Source: CAVTHW01 sp963734625
GTDB lineage: Bacteria > Acidobacteriota > Terriglobia > Bryobacterales > Bryobacteraceae
Length of the DNA stretch: 64,000 bases
Reading direction: 5' to 3'
Assembly: GCA_963734625.1 (NCBI GenBank)
Contig: CAVTHW010000003.1
Location: 744,001-808,000 of the forward strand
This document shows, piece after piece, positions 20,397-28,976 of the stretch. The notes under the pieces were generated by a model that saw nothing but the letters and a program-made list of their open reading frames with translations, was not told the origin of the DNA and made no database searches. How positions within the stretch are numbered: position 1 is the stretch's first letter; each line of letters begins with the position of its first letter. A program made the position numbers and the translations under genes.

Positions 20397-21032
20397 GTGC
20401 CTGAGTTTTGCACCTGCGGAGTGGAGCTTCCGCCCGACGCTCGCTTCTGCCACAAGTGCGGCAAGCCGCAACGGGAGGAAGTGCAACTTGTCGAGGAAGA
20501 GACGGCTCCGCCAGCACTCGTCGAGCCGCGCCTGCCGCCACCAACCGTAGCTCTGCCGCCGACGATCGACTTCCACAACTCCCTGGCCGTCCGGGTCGGC
20601 TTTCTGGCCGGCAGCCTGGCCTTTATGGCAAGTTCTTTGCCATTCCCTGTCGTGCTGCGCTTCTTCCTGCTGCTGGGCGCGGGCGCCTTCTCGGTATTTC
20701 TATATCGCCGCCGCAGCGGGCATCCAGTGGAAATCCGAAGCGGAGTCAAGATGGGCTGGATCACCGGCCTGTTCTGTTTCGTGATCTTTACGGTGCTCTT
20801 CACCATCAGTTTTGCCGCCATGGCTTTCCTGACGCGCGACGCCGGAATGATCGCGGTGTATCGCCAGCAACTCGGCGCGATGGGCATGTCCCCGGACAAA
20901 GTCCAGGAGGCGCTCGACCTGTTCAAGAACCCGGCCCAGATTCTGCTGATGCTGGTCTCGCTCTTCGTGACCTCGACCGTTATCCCCGCCGTCGGCGGCG
21001 CGCTCGGCGCCAGATTCTTCAATAAGAATTAG
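20397..21032 (+). CDS. Zinc-ribbon membrane protein
   Basis: The GTG at 20397 follows a GGAGG and starts the protein just before a zinc ribbon (FCTCGVELPPDARFCHKCGK, C-x-C and C-x2-C pairs). The open frame reaches back to 20322, but that part overlaps the divergent Omp85 start. After a proline-rich linker come three to four membrane helices (FLAGSLAFMASSLPFPVVL, FLLLGAGAFSVFLYRR, GWITGLFCFVIFTVLFTISF, and a C-terminal helix). This pattern of a zinc ribbon followed by membrane helices is common in uncharacterised bacterial proteins. Function unknown. The 73 bases to the divergent Omp85 gene hold both promoters. Confidence 0.75.
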   Translation: MPEFCTCGVELPPDARFCHKCGKPQREEVQLVEEETAPPALVEPRLPPPTVALPPTIDFHNSLAVRVGFLAGSLAFMASSLPFPVVLRFFLLLGAGAFSVFLYRRRSGHPVEIRSGVKMGWITGLFCFVIFTVLFTISFAAMAFLTRDAGMIAVYRQQLGAMGMSPDKVQEALDLFKNPAQILLMLVSLFVTSTVIPAVGGALGARFFNKN

Positions 21033-21367
21033 TCCACAGGTTCTGGTGCTTTCGGTGGACAACGAATTGCGGTAAGGCCAGATCTGCGCGAAGACCCTGA
21101 GTGTGCGCGGAAACTCAGCCACGATACACCACCCCTGCCGCCAAACCCTGAGCTCAACACACGGGCGCGGATCAAACGCTGGTTGGCCGGTCCAATTTGG
21201 CTCATGCAGCTCGCTCTGGTCTTCACCTGCCTGGCCTTCGGAAGGATTGTGTCCGACGCGTCTTTCACTGTGTCGCCGCCGGATTTATCGCAACTGCCGT
21301 CGTTGCAGTCTGTTTCTGGGTCGCGTTTTTGGTGAGGCTATACCGCAGAACCGTGGCGGACGCCTAA
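21033..21367 (+). pseudogene. Small two-helix membrane protein, frame-broken or lacking a start
   Basis: Right after the zinc-ribbon stop, the same frame remains open and reads a charged N-terminus (RPDLREDPECARKLSHD), a proline stretch, then a membrane helix (WLAGPIWLMQLALVFTCLAF). Near 21278 the frame changes, and the adjacent frame continues with a second clean helix (IATAVVAVCFWVAFLVRLYR) and a stop at 21367. No ATG, GTG or TTG starts the first part well. The two helices in neighbouring frames argue that this was a real gene of about 110 codons. It ends at the base before the stop codon of the convergent EamA gene. Function unknown. Confidence 0.4.
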
Positions 21368-22276
21368 TTAGTCGATTTCGACGGCCGTCGAGGCCGTACT
21401 GGAGCGCTTCACCATGGCCACTCCCAGGAACACCACCGCCATCCCCCCCGCCTCCAACCAGCCGAAGTGTTCGCGGTAGAACACCCAGCCGAGCAGTACG
21501 GCGACCACCGGATTGACGTAGGTATAGATCGACGCCAGCGCCACGGGCAGCGTGTCCAGCACGTAGACATAGGCGCTGTAGCCCACGATGGAACCGAATA
21601 CCATCAGGTAAAGCAGCGCCAGCCCCGAACGCATGTGCCAGTGGGATGGCAGGCCCCCCTGAAACAGGGCGAACGGCAGACAGGCCAGTCCCGCGGCCAA
21701 CTGCTGCACCGCCCCGCCCACGATTGGGTGCGCCTTGCATTGCAGCCGCCTCTGCCGGATGGAACCGAACGACCAGGTGAAATTGGTGAATTGCAGCAAC
21801 AGAAAGACGCCCCACAAGCGCAGTCCACCGGCTTGACCCAAGGCCGACGGAGCTACCAACAGCACCGCGCCCAGCCCTCCCACCAGAATCCCCGCGATGG
21901 TGGCGGGATTCAGCCGGTCGCCGCCGGGAACCAAAGTATCAATGCCGACCATCCACAAGGGCGCGGTCGTGATGATGAGCGCCGCCATGCCGCTGGGAAT
22001 CCAAAGCTCCGCAAACGACAGTCCGGTGTTGGAGATTCCCAGAATAATAACGCCGTTGAGGGCGGTTTGGAACAGTTCACGGCCTCTGGGCAGGCGCGCC
22101 CTGGCCACCAAAGCTCCGGCCAGCATCAGCGTGCCCGACATGATAAACCGCGTGCTCACCAGAACCGACGGCGAAAAAGATTCCAGAGCGATCCGGATTC
22201 CCAGATAGGTTGTGCCCCAGAAAAAGCAGACCGCAATCAGCGCCAGGTAGGCCTTAAAGTGTGGATGCCTCCGCAA
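21368..22276 (-). CDS. EamA-family (DMT) transporter
   Basis: A 302-residue protein with about ten membrane helices in two EamA repeats. The first has LIAVCFFWGTTYLGIRIAL and GMAALIITTAPLWMV; the second has FGSIVGYSAYVYVLDTLP followed by YVNPVVAVLLGW. The motif PVVAVLLGW with an ExF segment before the last helix is typical of RhaT/YdcZ-like drug/metabolite transporters, which mostly export amino acids or other small metabolites. The first loop is positively charged, consistent with a cytosolic N-terminus. It stands alone; its stop touches the end of the broken small membrane gene on the other strand. Confidence 0.88.
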   Translation of the reverse strand: MRRHPHFKAYLALIAVCFFWGTTYLGIRIALESFSPSVLVSTRFIMSGTLMLAGALVARARLPRGRELFQTALNGVIILGISNTGLSFAELWIPSGMAALIITTAPLWMVGIDTLVPGGDRLNPATIAGILVGGLGAVLLVAPSALGQAGGLRLWGVFLLLQFTNFTWSFGSIRQRRLQCKAHPIVGGAVQQLAAGLACLPFALFQGGLPSHWHMRSGLALLYLMVFGSIVGYSAYVYVLDTLPVALASIYTYVNPVVAVLLGWVFYREHFGWLEAGGMAVVFLGVAMVKRSSTASTAVEID

Positions 22277-22285
22277 CCCGACAGA

Positions 22286-22378
22286 TTAGCACGCCGCGGG
22301 CTCGGCTCCGACAACGGCAAACAACAGGGTGGACCGGTCAAACGTGGCGAGCCTGGCGTCGTGCCGCCAGCACCACTC
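22286..22378 (-). pseudogene. C-terminal stub of a VapC (PIN-domain) toxin
   Basis: Directly after the antitoxin stop, the minus strand reads HDARLATFDRS then TLLFAVVGAE and a TAA at 22286-22288. This is the last quarter of a PIN toxin, including the conserved acidic residue in the TFD segment. The N-terminal three quarters, with the other catalytic acids, are absent and there is no start codon. The antitoxin gene is complete, so an internal deletion removed most of vapC. About 30 residues make this a recognisable but short match. Confidence 0.6.
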
Positions 22379-22621
22379 TCATGCTTCATCCCTAAGCCGG
22401 TTCACCAAAGCGAGATGCGGCTTCCTGGCCCCAGGCTTTGGCGCAAAAAGAGGCACGCCGTTGCGAACGGTCGAGCGAGTCTTCGGTTCGAGCGCTGCGC
22501 GCGCCAGTTCGGAGATGACTTGCCCAATGGTCATGTCGCGCTGCCGGGCGAGTTGCTTGGCGACTTCGACCAGGTCGTCGTCGATTTCAAGAGTCGTTCG
22601 CACGCTTCGACTGTATCGCAT
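22379..22621 (-). CDS. VapB-type ribbon-helix-helix antitoxin, now orphan
   Basis: The ATG at 22621 is preceded by AGGTG at suitable spacing. The 80-residue protein starts with RTTLEIDDDLVEVAKQLA, the ribbon-helix-helix DNA-binding fold of VapB antitoxins, followed by GQVISELARAAL. A positively charged C-terminal tail would wrap the toxin. In a working module it neutralises the VapC ribonuclease and represses its own promoter. Here the toxin is reduced to a C-terminal stub immediately downstream. The palindrome just upstream is a fitting operator. Confidence 0.82.
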   Translation of the reverse strand: MRYSRSVRTTLEIDDDLVEVAKQLARQRDMTIGQVISELARAALEPKTRSTVRNGVPLFAPKPGARKPHLALVNRLRDEA

Positions 22622-22625
22622 CAAA

Positions 22626-22639
22626 CATCACCTGTGATG
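22626..22639. promoter_or_regulatory. Perfect palindrome upstream of vapB (probable autoregulatory operator)
   Basis: CATCAC-CT-GTGATG has 6-base arms and a 2-base centre. It lies 5 bases before the vapB ATG and overlaps its ribosome-site region. Ribbon-helix-helix antitoxins bind short palindromes of this kind in their own promoters. The role is inferred from position and symmetry. Confidence 0.5.
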
Positions 22640-22650
22640 ATGCGTGATGT

Positions 22651-24594
22651 TTAGGGCGCTGGCTTGAAGCCGGCGCCGTTGAGGATGACGCCGAGCTCGC
22701 GGTTGTCACCGGGGGCGAAGAAGGTCTTGTCGACGGTAATGGTAACGATTGCCGGTCCAGTCGGCGCGGGCACGGCTCCGGATGTCAGCGTGTAGGGGCC
22801 CGGCGCGGCCAGGGTCTTTTGCAGGATCTCAACACCGCCGATGGCAACCGTTACCCGGCGGGCGGGCGCCGAGGGCGGAATGGTGAGATCCAACTCGAAG
22901 ACCGGCGCTCCCTCGGGACGCTTCAACAGGATCACCGCGCGGCCGGACATCCAACGCCAGCGGCCATCCTCCAGGCCGTAGATCCCGCTCACGATCTGGT
23001 CGGCGGCCTCCGGCGCCTGCATGGGCAGATAAGCGAGAGCGGGCTCCAGCCGGAATATCTCCTCCACCGTGAGGATGTCCGACGGGCCACGGCTTACATC
23101 GAAGGGCCGAACCCCGAACGCGATCGAGCTGAACGCCGAGTGTCCGGTGACCGCAATGACCCGGAAGGGGACTGCCGGGACCACGCGGACCTCCTTCACC
23201 AACTTGCGCGTCGCGCCCGGAGCGAGGCGCGGGGGAACCGGGAAGCCAAGCTGGCTGGTGAGCAGCAGATCGCCCGGCTTCAACTCCGTGTCGCGGAGCA
23301 GCGGCTGCCCGCCGTACTTCTGTCCGTAGTACTGGAAACCCCACTCGCCGTTGATGAACGTGCGCTGCGCGGAAATCCGCGGCGCCAGTTCGCGCATGAA
23401 GTCGCGATAAGCGCCGGACTGCTCGTAGTGCGAAACCGCCAAAGCAAGGCTGATGGGCACCTGGAGCAGGAAAGCGGCGGCGAGCCAGCGCGGGCGATGT
23501 TGCAGCGCCCGGGCCGTCAGCAGCGCCAGGGCGGCGGCCAGAGGCAGCAGATAGCGGGCCGCGCCGGCAAAAAAGATCACGAGCGCGCCACAGAAGAACA
23601 GAAGTGTCCAGACCCGCAGGAAGACCGAGTCGCGATCCGAATCCCGCAATCCCGCGGCGCAGGCGAGCACGACCGTTACGCCGGCGCCGATCGACACCCA
23701 GAACAGCGGGCTCCCGTCAGCCACCGCGCCCAGGCCGGCCGCGATCGCGACGACGACCCATAGCCCGCGGCTGAACCGTCCGAAAGCCGCGAACGCTGCC
23801 AGCGGGCACACGATCCAGCCCAGGTGCGCGGTCAGCGCCAGAGCGTTCTTCCATTTATTGGCCGCGCTCTGGTAGTTACCCTGCTTCAAGTTGTCCATGA
23901 GCGCTCGCATGGGGAGCGCGCCTCCCGAAACAGCCTCGTAAAGCTGGTAGCCGCCGATGACGATCACCGGCACGGCGCAAGCGGCGGCCGCCGCCCGCCA
24001 GTCGCGCTTCCGCATCCAGGCATAGACCGCCAGCACGGGCCCCAGCAATACCGCCTGGTAGGCGGCTAGCGATGCCAGCGCGAGCGACACGCACGCCAGC
24101 GCCAGCAACGGCTTGCTATCGCGATCCACGGCGTAAATGAACGCCGCGGCGGAGACCAGCCACAGCGCCAGCAAAGGCAGGTCCGATTCCAGGCCGTTGC
24201 CGTGAACGACGAAGGCGGGCGTAACCATGAACAAAAGCGTGGCGAACACGGGCCGCGAGGTGAACCGGTGCGCGAGCGCATACATCGCGGCTACGGACAT
24301 AAGCGTGAACAGAATATAGACCGCGTGCAGCGGCGCTTCGCTCTCGCCGCCGGTCAGCTTCAACGCCAGCCCCAGGAACCACGAATCGATGGGCGGGTGC
24401 GGGTGGCCGCGCATGTTCACTCGCTCGCCCAAAAAGACGAAGCTCGCATTGGCAGGGTGCCACGGGTCGGCCTGGACGTATCTCGCGCCGGCTAGGTAGT
24501 TATAGTCGTCAAGCTGGAACGCCTGGTTGATGAAGGCCAGCCGCAGGCACACCCCCACCGCCAGCAGCAGGAGGAGCTGCACGCGGGGTTTCAA
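22651..24594 (-). CDS. ArnT/PMT-like membrane glycosyltransferase
   Basis: The TTG at 24594 is preferred: it lies 1 base after the gcvPB stop and about 10 bases after GGAG, while the GTG at 24582 has poorer spacing. The 647-residue protein has an N-terminal helix (VQLLLLLAVGVCLRLAF) and the first-loop acidic motif FQLDDYNYL, the D-D/E motif of GT-C enzymes such as ArnT and PMT. About eleven membrane helices follow, then a soluble C-terminal domain of roughly 200 residues with beta-rich content. GT-C enzymes transfer sugars from polyprenyl-phosphate donors to lipid or protein acceptors on the periplasmic side. Acceptor unknown. The tight link to glycine-cleavage genes is probably transcriptional only. 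Confidence 0.8.
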   Translation of the reverse strand: MKPRVQLLLLLAVGVCLRLAFINQAFQLDDYNYLAGARYVQADPWHPANASFVFLGERVNMRGHPHPPIDSWFLGLALKLTGGESEAPLHAVYILFTLMSVAAMYALAHRFTSRPVFATLLFMVTPAFVVHGNGLESDLPLLALWLVSAAAFIYAVDRDSKPLLALACVSLALASLAAYQAVLLGPVLAVYAWMRKRDWRAAAAACAVPVIVIGGYQLYEAVSGGALPMRALMDNLKQGNYQSAANKWKNALALTAHLGWIVCPLAAFAAFGRFSRGLWVVVAIAAGLGAVADGSPLFWVSIGAGVTVVLACAAGLRDSDRDSVFLRVWTLLFFCGALVIFFAGAARYLLPLAAALALLTARALQHRPRWLAAAFLLQVPISLALAVSHYEQSGAYRDFMRELAPRISAQRTFINGEWGFQYYGQKYGGQPLLRDTELKPGDLLLTSQLGFPVPPRLAPGATRKLVKEVRVVPAVPFRVIAVTGHSAFSSIAFGVRPFDVSRGPSDILTVEEIFRLEPALAYLPMQAPEAADQIVSGIYGLEDGRWRWMSGRAVILLKRPEGAPVFELDLTIPPSAPARRVTVAIGGVEILQKTLAAPGPYTLTSGAVPAPTGPAIVTITVDKTFFAPGDNRELGVILNGAGFKPAP

Positions 24595-24595
24595 T

Positions 24596-26080
24596 TCACT
24601 TCGTCTCCGGACGCCAGCGCAGAACCGGTTTGCGGGCCGCGGCGACCTCGTCCACCCGGCTGGTGCGCGTGCCATGGGGCGCCTTGAGGACCAGATCGGG
24701 GTCCTGCTCCGCCTCGCGAGCGATGGAGATCATGGCGTCGATGAAGAGGTCCAGTTCGCGCTTGCTCTCGGTCTCGGTGGGCTCGATCATCATCGCCCCG
24801 TGAACAATGAGAGGGAAGCTGACCGTGTAGGGGTGGAAGCCATAGTCGATCAGCCGCTTGGCGATGTCCGTGGTACGGACGCCGCGGCTGGCCTGGCGCG
24901 CGTCGCTGAAGACCACCTCGTGCATGCAGGGTTCGGGTTGCGGCAGGTCGTAGCAGGGCTCGAGTTTCTTGCGGATGTAATTCGCGTTGAGCACGGCGTC
25001 CATGGTCGCGTTCAGAAGACCCTCGCCTCCGTGGGCCATGACGTAAGCCAGGGCCCGCACGATGACGCCGAAGTTCCCATAGAAGGCTTTGACGCGTCCG
25101 ATCGATCGCGGACGATTGTAGTCGAATGTCCACCGCTCACCCGCTCGCGCCAGGCGCGGGACCGGGAGGAATGGTTCCAGGTGCTTCTTTACGGCCACCG
25201 GCCCGCTGCCCGGACCTCCGCCTCCGTGCGGCGTGGAGAACGTCTTGTGCAGATTCAGATGCATGACGTCGACGCCGAAGTCCCCCGGCCGCGCCACACC
25301 CACCAGCGCGTTCATGTTCGCGCCGTCCATGTACAGTTGCGCGCCCTTGGCGTGCAGAATTTCGGCCACCCGCACAATGTCCGCTTCGAAGACGCCCAGC
25401 GTGTTGGGGTTGGTAATCATCAGCGCGGCGACATCCTCGTTCACCGCCGCCGCCAGCGTCGCGACATCCACCATGCCGCGCCGGCAGGACTTGATGTTTT
25501 CCACCGTGTAGCCCGCGGTGGCCGCCGTCGCCGGATTGGTGCCGTGAGCCGAATCCGGAACCAGGATCTTCTTCCGCGGGTTGCCCTGGGATTCGAGCAA
25601 CGCCCGGATGAGCAGGATTCCCGTCAGCTCGCCGTGGGCTCCGGCGGCCGGCTGGAGCGTCACCGCATCCATGCCGGTGATCTCCATGAGCGCCCGCTCC
25701 AGCATCGCCATGATCTCCATGGCGCCTTGCGAGAGGGACTCCGGCTGATAGGGATGCGCCCAGGCGAGGCCCTCCACGCGCGCCGCCTGCTCGTTGACGC
25801 GCGGGTTGTACTTCATGGTGCAGGAGCCGAGCGGATAGAGGCCCAGATCGATGGCGTAGTTCCAGGTGGAGAGCCGCGTGAAGTGACGGATCGCCTCCAC
25901 TTCGCTGACTTCGGGAAAACCCTCGATCTCCGCGCGCACATTCCCTGCGCCGAGGGCCGCGGCGGGGTCCACGTCGGGAACGTCGAGATCCGGAAGCTGA
26001 TAGGCGCTCTTCCCGGGCGAGCTGATTTCGAACAGCAACGGCTCGTTCTGCGTGGGGTGGGGCCGGACCTTGCGGATCAT
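24596..26080 (-). CDS. gcvPB: Glycine dehydrogenase (decarboxylating) subunit 2
   Basis: The ATG at 26080 overlaps the gcvPA stop (ATGA). The 494-residue P2 subunit carries the PLP region, with the lysine in NLHKTFSTPHGGGGPG. It also shows the typical QPAAGAHGELTG and ARPGDFGVDVMHL segments and an N-terminal LPDLDVPDVDP. With subunit 1 it forms the split P-protein, which decarboxylates glycine and passes the aminomethyl group to lipoyl-GcvH. Length is normal for the split bacterial form. It is the last gcv gene and is followed closely by a glycosyltransferase. Confidence 0.96.
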   Translation of the reverse strand: MIRKVRPHPTQNEPLLFEISSPGKSAYQLPDLDVPDVDPAAALGAGNVRAEIEGFPEVSEVEAIRHFTRLSTWNYAIDLGLYPLGSCTMKYNPRVNEQAARVEGLAWAHPYQPESLSQGAMEIMAMLERALMEITGMDAVTLQPAAGAHGELTGILLIRALLESQGNPRKKILVPDSAHGTNPATAATAGYTVENIKSCRRGMVDVATLAAAVNEDVAALMITNPNTLGVFEADIVRVAEILHAKGAQLYMDGANMNALVGVARPGDFGVDVMHLNLHKTFSTPHGGGGPGSGPVAVKKHLEPFLPVPRLARAGERWTFDYNRPRSIGRVKAFYGNFGVIVRALAYVMAHGGEGLLNATMDAVLNANYIRKKLEPCYDLPQPEPCMHEVVFSDARQASRGVRTTDIAKRLIDYGFHPYTVSFPLIVHGAMMIEPTETESKRELDLFIDAMISIAREAEQDPDLVLKAPHGTRTSRVDEVAAARKPVLRWRPETK

Positions 26081-27393
26081 GCGAGCGCCTCCGCCACCGC
26101 GTCCATTTGCGCCCGTGTGTTCATTTCTGTGGCGCACAAGAGCATGCATCCGGCGAGTTCCGGATAGAACCGCCCCAAAGGCAGCCCGCCGATGATTCGC
26201 TCCCGCTCCAACAGCGATTGGTTGGCGGCTTCCGGCGTCGCGTGCTTCAGCTCCGTCACGAACTCGTTGAAGAACGCGCCCGAAAACCGGGGCGGAACCC
26301 GCGAGCCCAAGTATCGAGCTTTAGAGAGATTCTGCCGGGCCAGTTCGCGCAGCCCCTGCTTGCCGTAGACCGTCATAAAGACCGTCGCCATCAGTGCGAC
26401 TAGCGCCTGGTTGGTGCAAATGTTCGAGGTCGCCTTCTCGCGCCGGATGTGCTGTTCCCTCGTGGCGAGCGTCAAGCAGTAAGCCCGGTTGCCGCGAGAG
26501 TCCTTGGTTTCGCCCGCCAGACGGCCCGGCATCTGGCGAATGAACTTCTCCCTGGCGGCGATCACGCCGGCGTAGGGGCCGCCGTAGCTGGGCGGCGTGG
26601 CGAAGGACTGAAGCTCCCCGGCCACAATGTCCGCTTCCTTCGCGGGCTCCAGAACGCCGAGCGAGACCGCCTCGGTGAAGACATGCACCAGCAGCGCGCC
26701 CCGCCGGTGCGCCAACTCGCCGGCCGCGTCGACCTGGTCTATGACCCCGAAGAAATTCGGCGACTGGACGATGACGGCGGCAGTCCGGTCGTCCAGCTTA
26801 CGCTCGAGATCCGCGAGGTCCAGTTCGCCGGAGTCCCGATCGTAGGCCGACTCCTCGACCGGCATGTCCCGATTCCGGGTGTAGGTGTGCAGCACTTCCC
26901 GGTACTCCGGATGCAGCGTGCGCCCGACCACAATCCGGCTCCGGCCAGTGATGCGCGCCGCCATCAGGGCCGCTTCGGCGGCGGCGGTGGAGCCGCAGTA
27001 CATCGAAGCGTTGGCCGCATCCATGCCCGTCAACTGGCAGATCATCGTCTGGAATTCGAATATCGAGGTGAGGATACCCTGCGAGATCTCCGCCTGATAT
27101 GGCGTGTAGCTCGTAAGAAACTCGCCGCGCGAAACCACTGCGTCCACCAGGACTGGCCGGTAGTGCGAGTACACCCCCGCGCCCAGAAAGGACGCGTACC
27201 CGTTGGCGTTTTCGGCGCCTCGGGCGCGGAAGTAATCCAGGATTTCGTACTCCGACTTGCCCGGCGGAAGGTCGAGCGGCCGGCGCAGGCGCACTTCCGG
27301 CGGCAGATGCGAAAAGAGATCTTCCAGCGATTCCAGGCCGCAGTCGGCCAGCATCTGGCGGCGTTCCGGGTCTGAGTTCGGGAGGTAGCGCAA
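26077..27393 (-). CDS. gcvPA: Glycine dehydrogenase (decarboxylating) subunit 1
   Basis: A 438-residue P1 subunit beginning MRYLPNSDPERRQMLADCG, the normal start of this family. It contains FLGAGVYSHYRPVLVDA, TPYQAEISQGILTSIFEFQT and NASMYCGSTAAAEAA, all diagnostic. It lacks the PLP lysine, which is on subunit 2; the two form a heterotetramer. The gene begins 1 base after gcvH ends (27393 versus 27395) and overlaps gcvPB by 4 bases. The split P-protein is usual in Acidobacteriota, thermophiles and Gram-positives. Confidence 0.96.
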   Translation of the reverse strand: MRYLPNSDPERRQMLADCGLESLEDLFSHLPPEVRLRRPLDLPPGKSEYEILDYFRARGAENANGYASFLGAGVYSHYRPVLVDAVVSRGEFLTSYTPYQAEISQGILTSIFEFQTMICQLTGMDAANASMYCGSTAAAEAALMAARITGRSRIVVGRTLHPEYREVLHTYTRNRDMPVEESAYDRDSGELDLADLERKLDDRTAAVIVQSPNFFGVIDQVDAAGELAHRRGALLVHVFTEAVSLGVLEPAKEADIVAGELQSFATPPSYGGPYAGVIAAREKFIRQMPGRLAGETKDSRGNRAYCLTLATREQHIRREKATSNICTNQALVALMATVFMTVYGKQGLRELARQNLSKARYLGSRVPPRFSGAFFNEFVTELKHATPEAANQSLLERERIIGGLPLGRFYPELAGCMLLCATEMNTRAQMDAVAEALA

Positions 27394-27394
27394 G

Positions 27395-27778
27395 CTAGCT
27401 CTCCGCTTCTACATAACTTGCATACTCGGCCGCGGTCATCAGATCCTTGATCTCGCCGGCGTCGCGCAGTTTCAGCGTGATCAGCCAGCCTTCACCGTGC
27501 GCATCCTCGTTAACCTTCTCCGGCGCCGTGGCCAGCAGTTCGTTGACGGCGAGCACCTCTCCGGAGACCGGCGAATAGACCTCCGAGACGGCTTTCACGG
27601 ATTCGACCGACCCGAAAGAGGCGCCCTTCTCCACCATCGCGCCGGCCTTGGGCAGATCGACGTAGACGATATCCCCCAACTCTTTCTGCGCATGGATGGT
27701 GATCCCGACCGTGCCGGCGTCTCCTACCACCCGCAGCCACTCATGATCCTTCGTATAACGGTAGTTGTCCGGATACAT
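27395..27778 (-). CDS. gcvH: Glycine cleavage system H protein
   Basis: A 127-residue lipoyl carrier. It has the N-terminal YTKDHEWLRV, the hallmark GDIVYVDLPKAG, and the lipoylation site in SVESVKAVSEV, with K62 as the lipoylated lysine. It shuttles the methylamine intermediate from the P-protein to GcvT and back to dihydrolipoamide dehydrogenase, which is not encoded here. The gene starts 3 bases after gcvT ends, so coupling is likely. Length matches the family. Confidence 0.97.
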   Translation of the reverse strand: MYPDNYRYTKDHEWLRVVGDAGTVGITIHAQKELGDIVYVDLPKAGAMVEKGASFGSVESVKAVSEVYSPVSGEVLAVNELLATAPEKVNEDAHGEGWLITLKLRDAGEIKDLMTAAEYASYVEAES

Positions 27779-27781
27779 TCG

Positions 27782-28885
27782 CTACCTCGCTCGCTTGTAG
27801 AATGGTGTCGCAACTGTCACGGCCTCGACCGCCTGACCGCGTATCAGAACTGCAATGGACCGCCCGGCCGAAGCCAACTCCGCCGGTAGATAGCATAACC
27901 CGATGTTCACTCCCAGTGTGGGGGACGGCCCGCCGCTGGTGACCCGGCCGGCTATCCGGCCGTCCACCAGCACCTCGTAGCCATCGCGCGCGATACCGCG
28001 GCCCAGCATCTTGAAGCCAGTGAGTTTGCGCCGCACGCCCTCCCGCTGTTGGCGCTCGATGGCGGCGCGCCCCAAAAAATCGCCCTTGCCGGGCTTGACG
28101 ATCCACGCCAGGCCCGCCTCCGCTGGCGTGGTCGAGGCGTCGATCTCGTGGCCGTAGAGGGTCATCGCGGCCTCCAGGCGCAGCGTGTTGCGGGCTCCGA
28201 GGCCGCAGGGAAGAATGCCGAACTCCTGACCTGCGTCGAAAATCCGGTCCCAGAGTTGCGCGGCCACCTGCGGGACTAGGTAGATCTCGAAGCCGTCCTC
28301 GCCGGTGTAGCCGCTACGCGCGATGCGCGCGGGCACCCCGCACACCTCGCCGTCAACGAAGTGGTAGTAGCCGATGGAGGCCAGTTCGGCGGACGTGAGT
28401 TTCTGAAGCGTCGCCAGGGCCAACGGGCCCTGGATGGCAATCTGCGCGTAGCGCGGGGAAGCGAACTCGACCGAGGCGCTCGAGCGATTGGCCGCGCGGA
28501 TGTGCTCGAAGTCCTTCTCTTGATTGGAGGCGTTCACACAGAGGAAGTAGTCGTCCGCGGCCACGCGGTGGACCAGGATGTCGTCCACGAATCCGCCGTT
28601 GTCGTAAAGCAGGCCGGCGTACTGGATCTGCCCGTCCTTCAGCCGGGCGACGGCGGCGGTGGTGACATAATCCACCAACGCGGCGGCTTCGGGGCCGCGG
28701 ATCTCGATTTCGCCCATGTGGCTGACGTCGAAGACGCCGGCTTTCCGGCGCACGGCGTGGTGCTCTTCGAGGATGCCCGAGTACTGCACGGGCATTTCCC
28801 AGCCGCCGAAATCGACCATTCTCGCGCCCAGCCGGCGGTGAACGGCGTTAAGCGGAGTAATCTTGAGCGCGGGGTTTCCTGCCAT
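27782..28885 (-). CDS. gcvT: Aminomethyltransferase (glycine cleavage T protein)
   Basis: A 367-residue T protein. It begins LKITPLNAVHRRLGARMVDFGGWEMPVQY when read in pieces, and has the folate-site segment FDVSHMGEIEIRG, GYTGEDGFEIYL and a C-terminal TSGGPSPTLGVNIGLCYL. It transfers the methylene group to tetrahydrofolate and releases ammonia. It is the first gene of the minus-strand gcvT-H-PA-PB set. The 91 bases to the divergent aldo/keto reductase gene must hold its promoter. I could not recognise a glycine riboswitch there; the space is short for one. Confidence 0.96.
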   Translation of the reverse strand: MAGNPALKITPLNAVHRRLGARMVDFGGWEMPVQYSGILEEHHAVRRKAGVFDVSHMGEIEIRGPEAAALVDYVTTAAVARLKDGQIQYAGLLYDNGGFVDDILVHRVAADDYFLCVNASNQEKDFEHIRAANRSSASVEFASPRYAQIAIQGPLALATLQKLTSAELASIGYYHFVDGEVCGVPARIARSGYTGEDGFEIYLVPQVAAQLWDRIFDAGQEFGILPCGLGARNTLRLEAAMTLYGHEIDASTTPAEAGLAWIVKPGKGDFLGRAAIERQQREGVRRKLTGFKMLGRGIARDGYEVLVDGRIAGRVTSGGPSPTLGVNIGLCYLPAELASAGRSIAVLIRGQAVEAVTVATPFYKRAR

Positions 28886-28976
28886 GAAAGAGCCAGCCTA
28901 CCAAGGCGGCCAGGAGGTGTCAAACTTGACGCGGCGCCGCGGCTCAGACCAAGCTCTAAAGACGGAGGGTGTCCTC

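Noticed and set aside
18383..20404. 673-codon plus-strand frame opposite the Omp85 gene
   Set aside because: Antisense of the Omp85 protein, which has signature motifs and fits the operon.
20324..21022. N-terminal extension of the Omp85 frame to 21022
   Set aside because: It is antisense of the zinc-ribbon gene; the signal peptide begins at 20323.
28886..28976. Glycine riboswitch upstream of gcvT
   Set aside because: The gap is only 91 bases, shared with a divergent gene, and I could not find the conserved paired stems.
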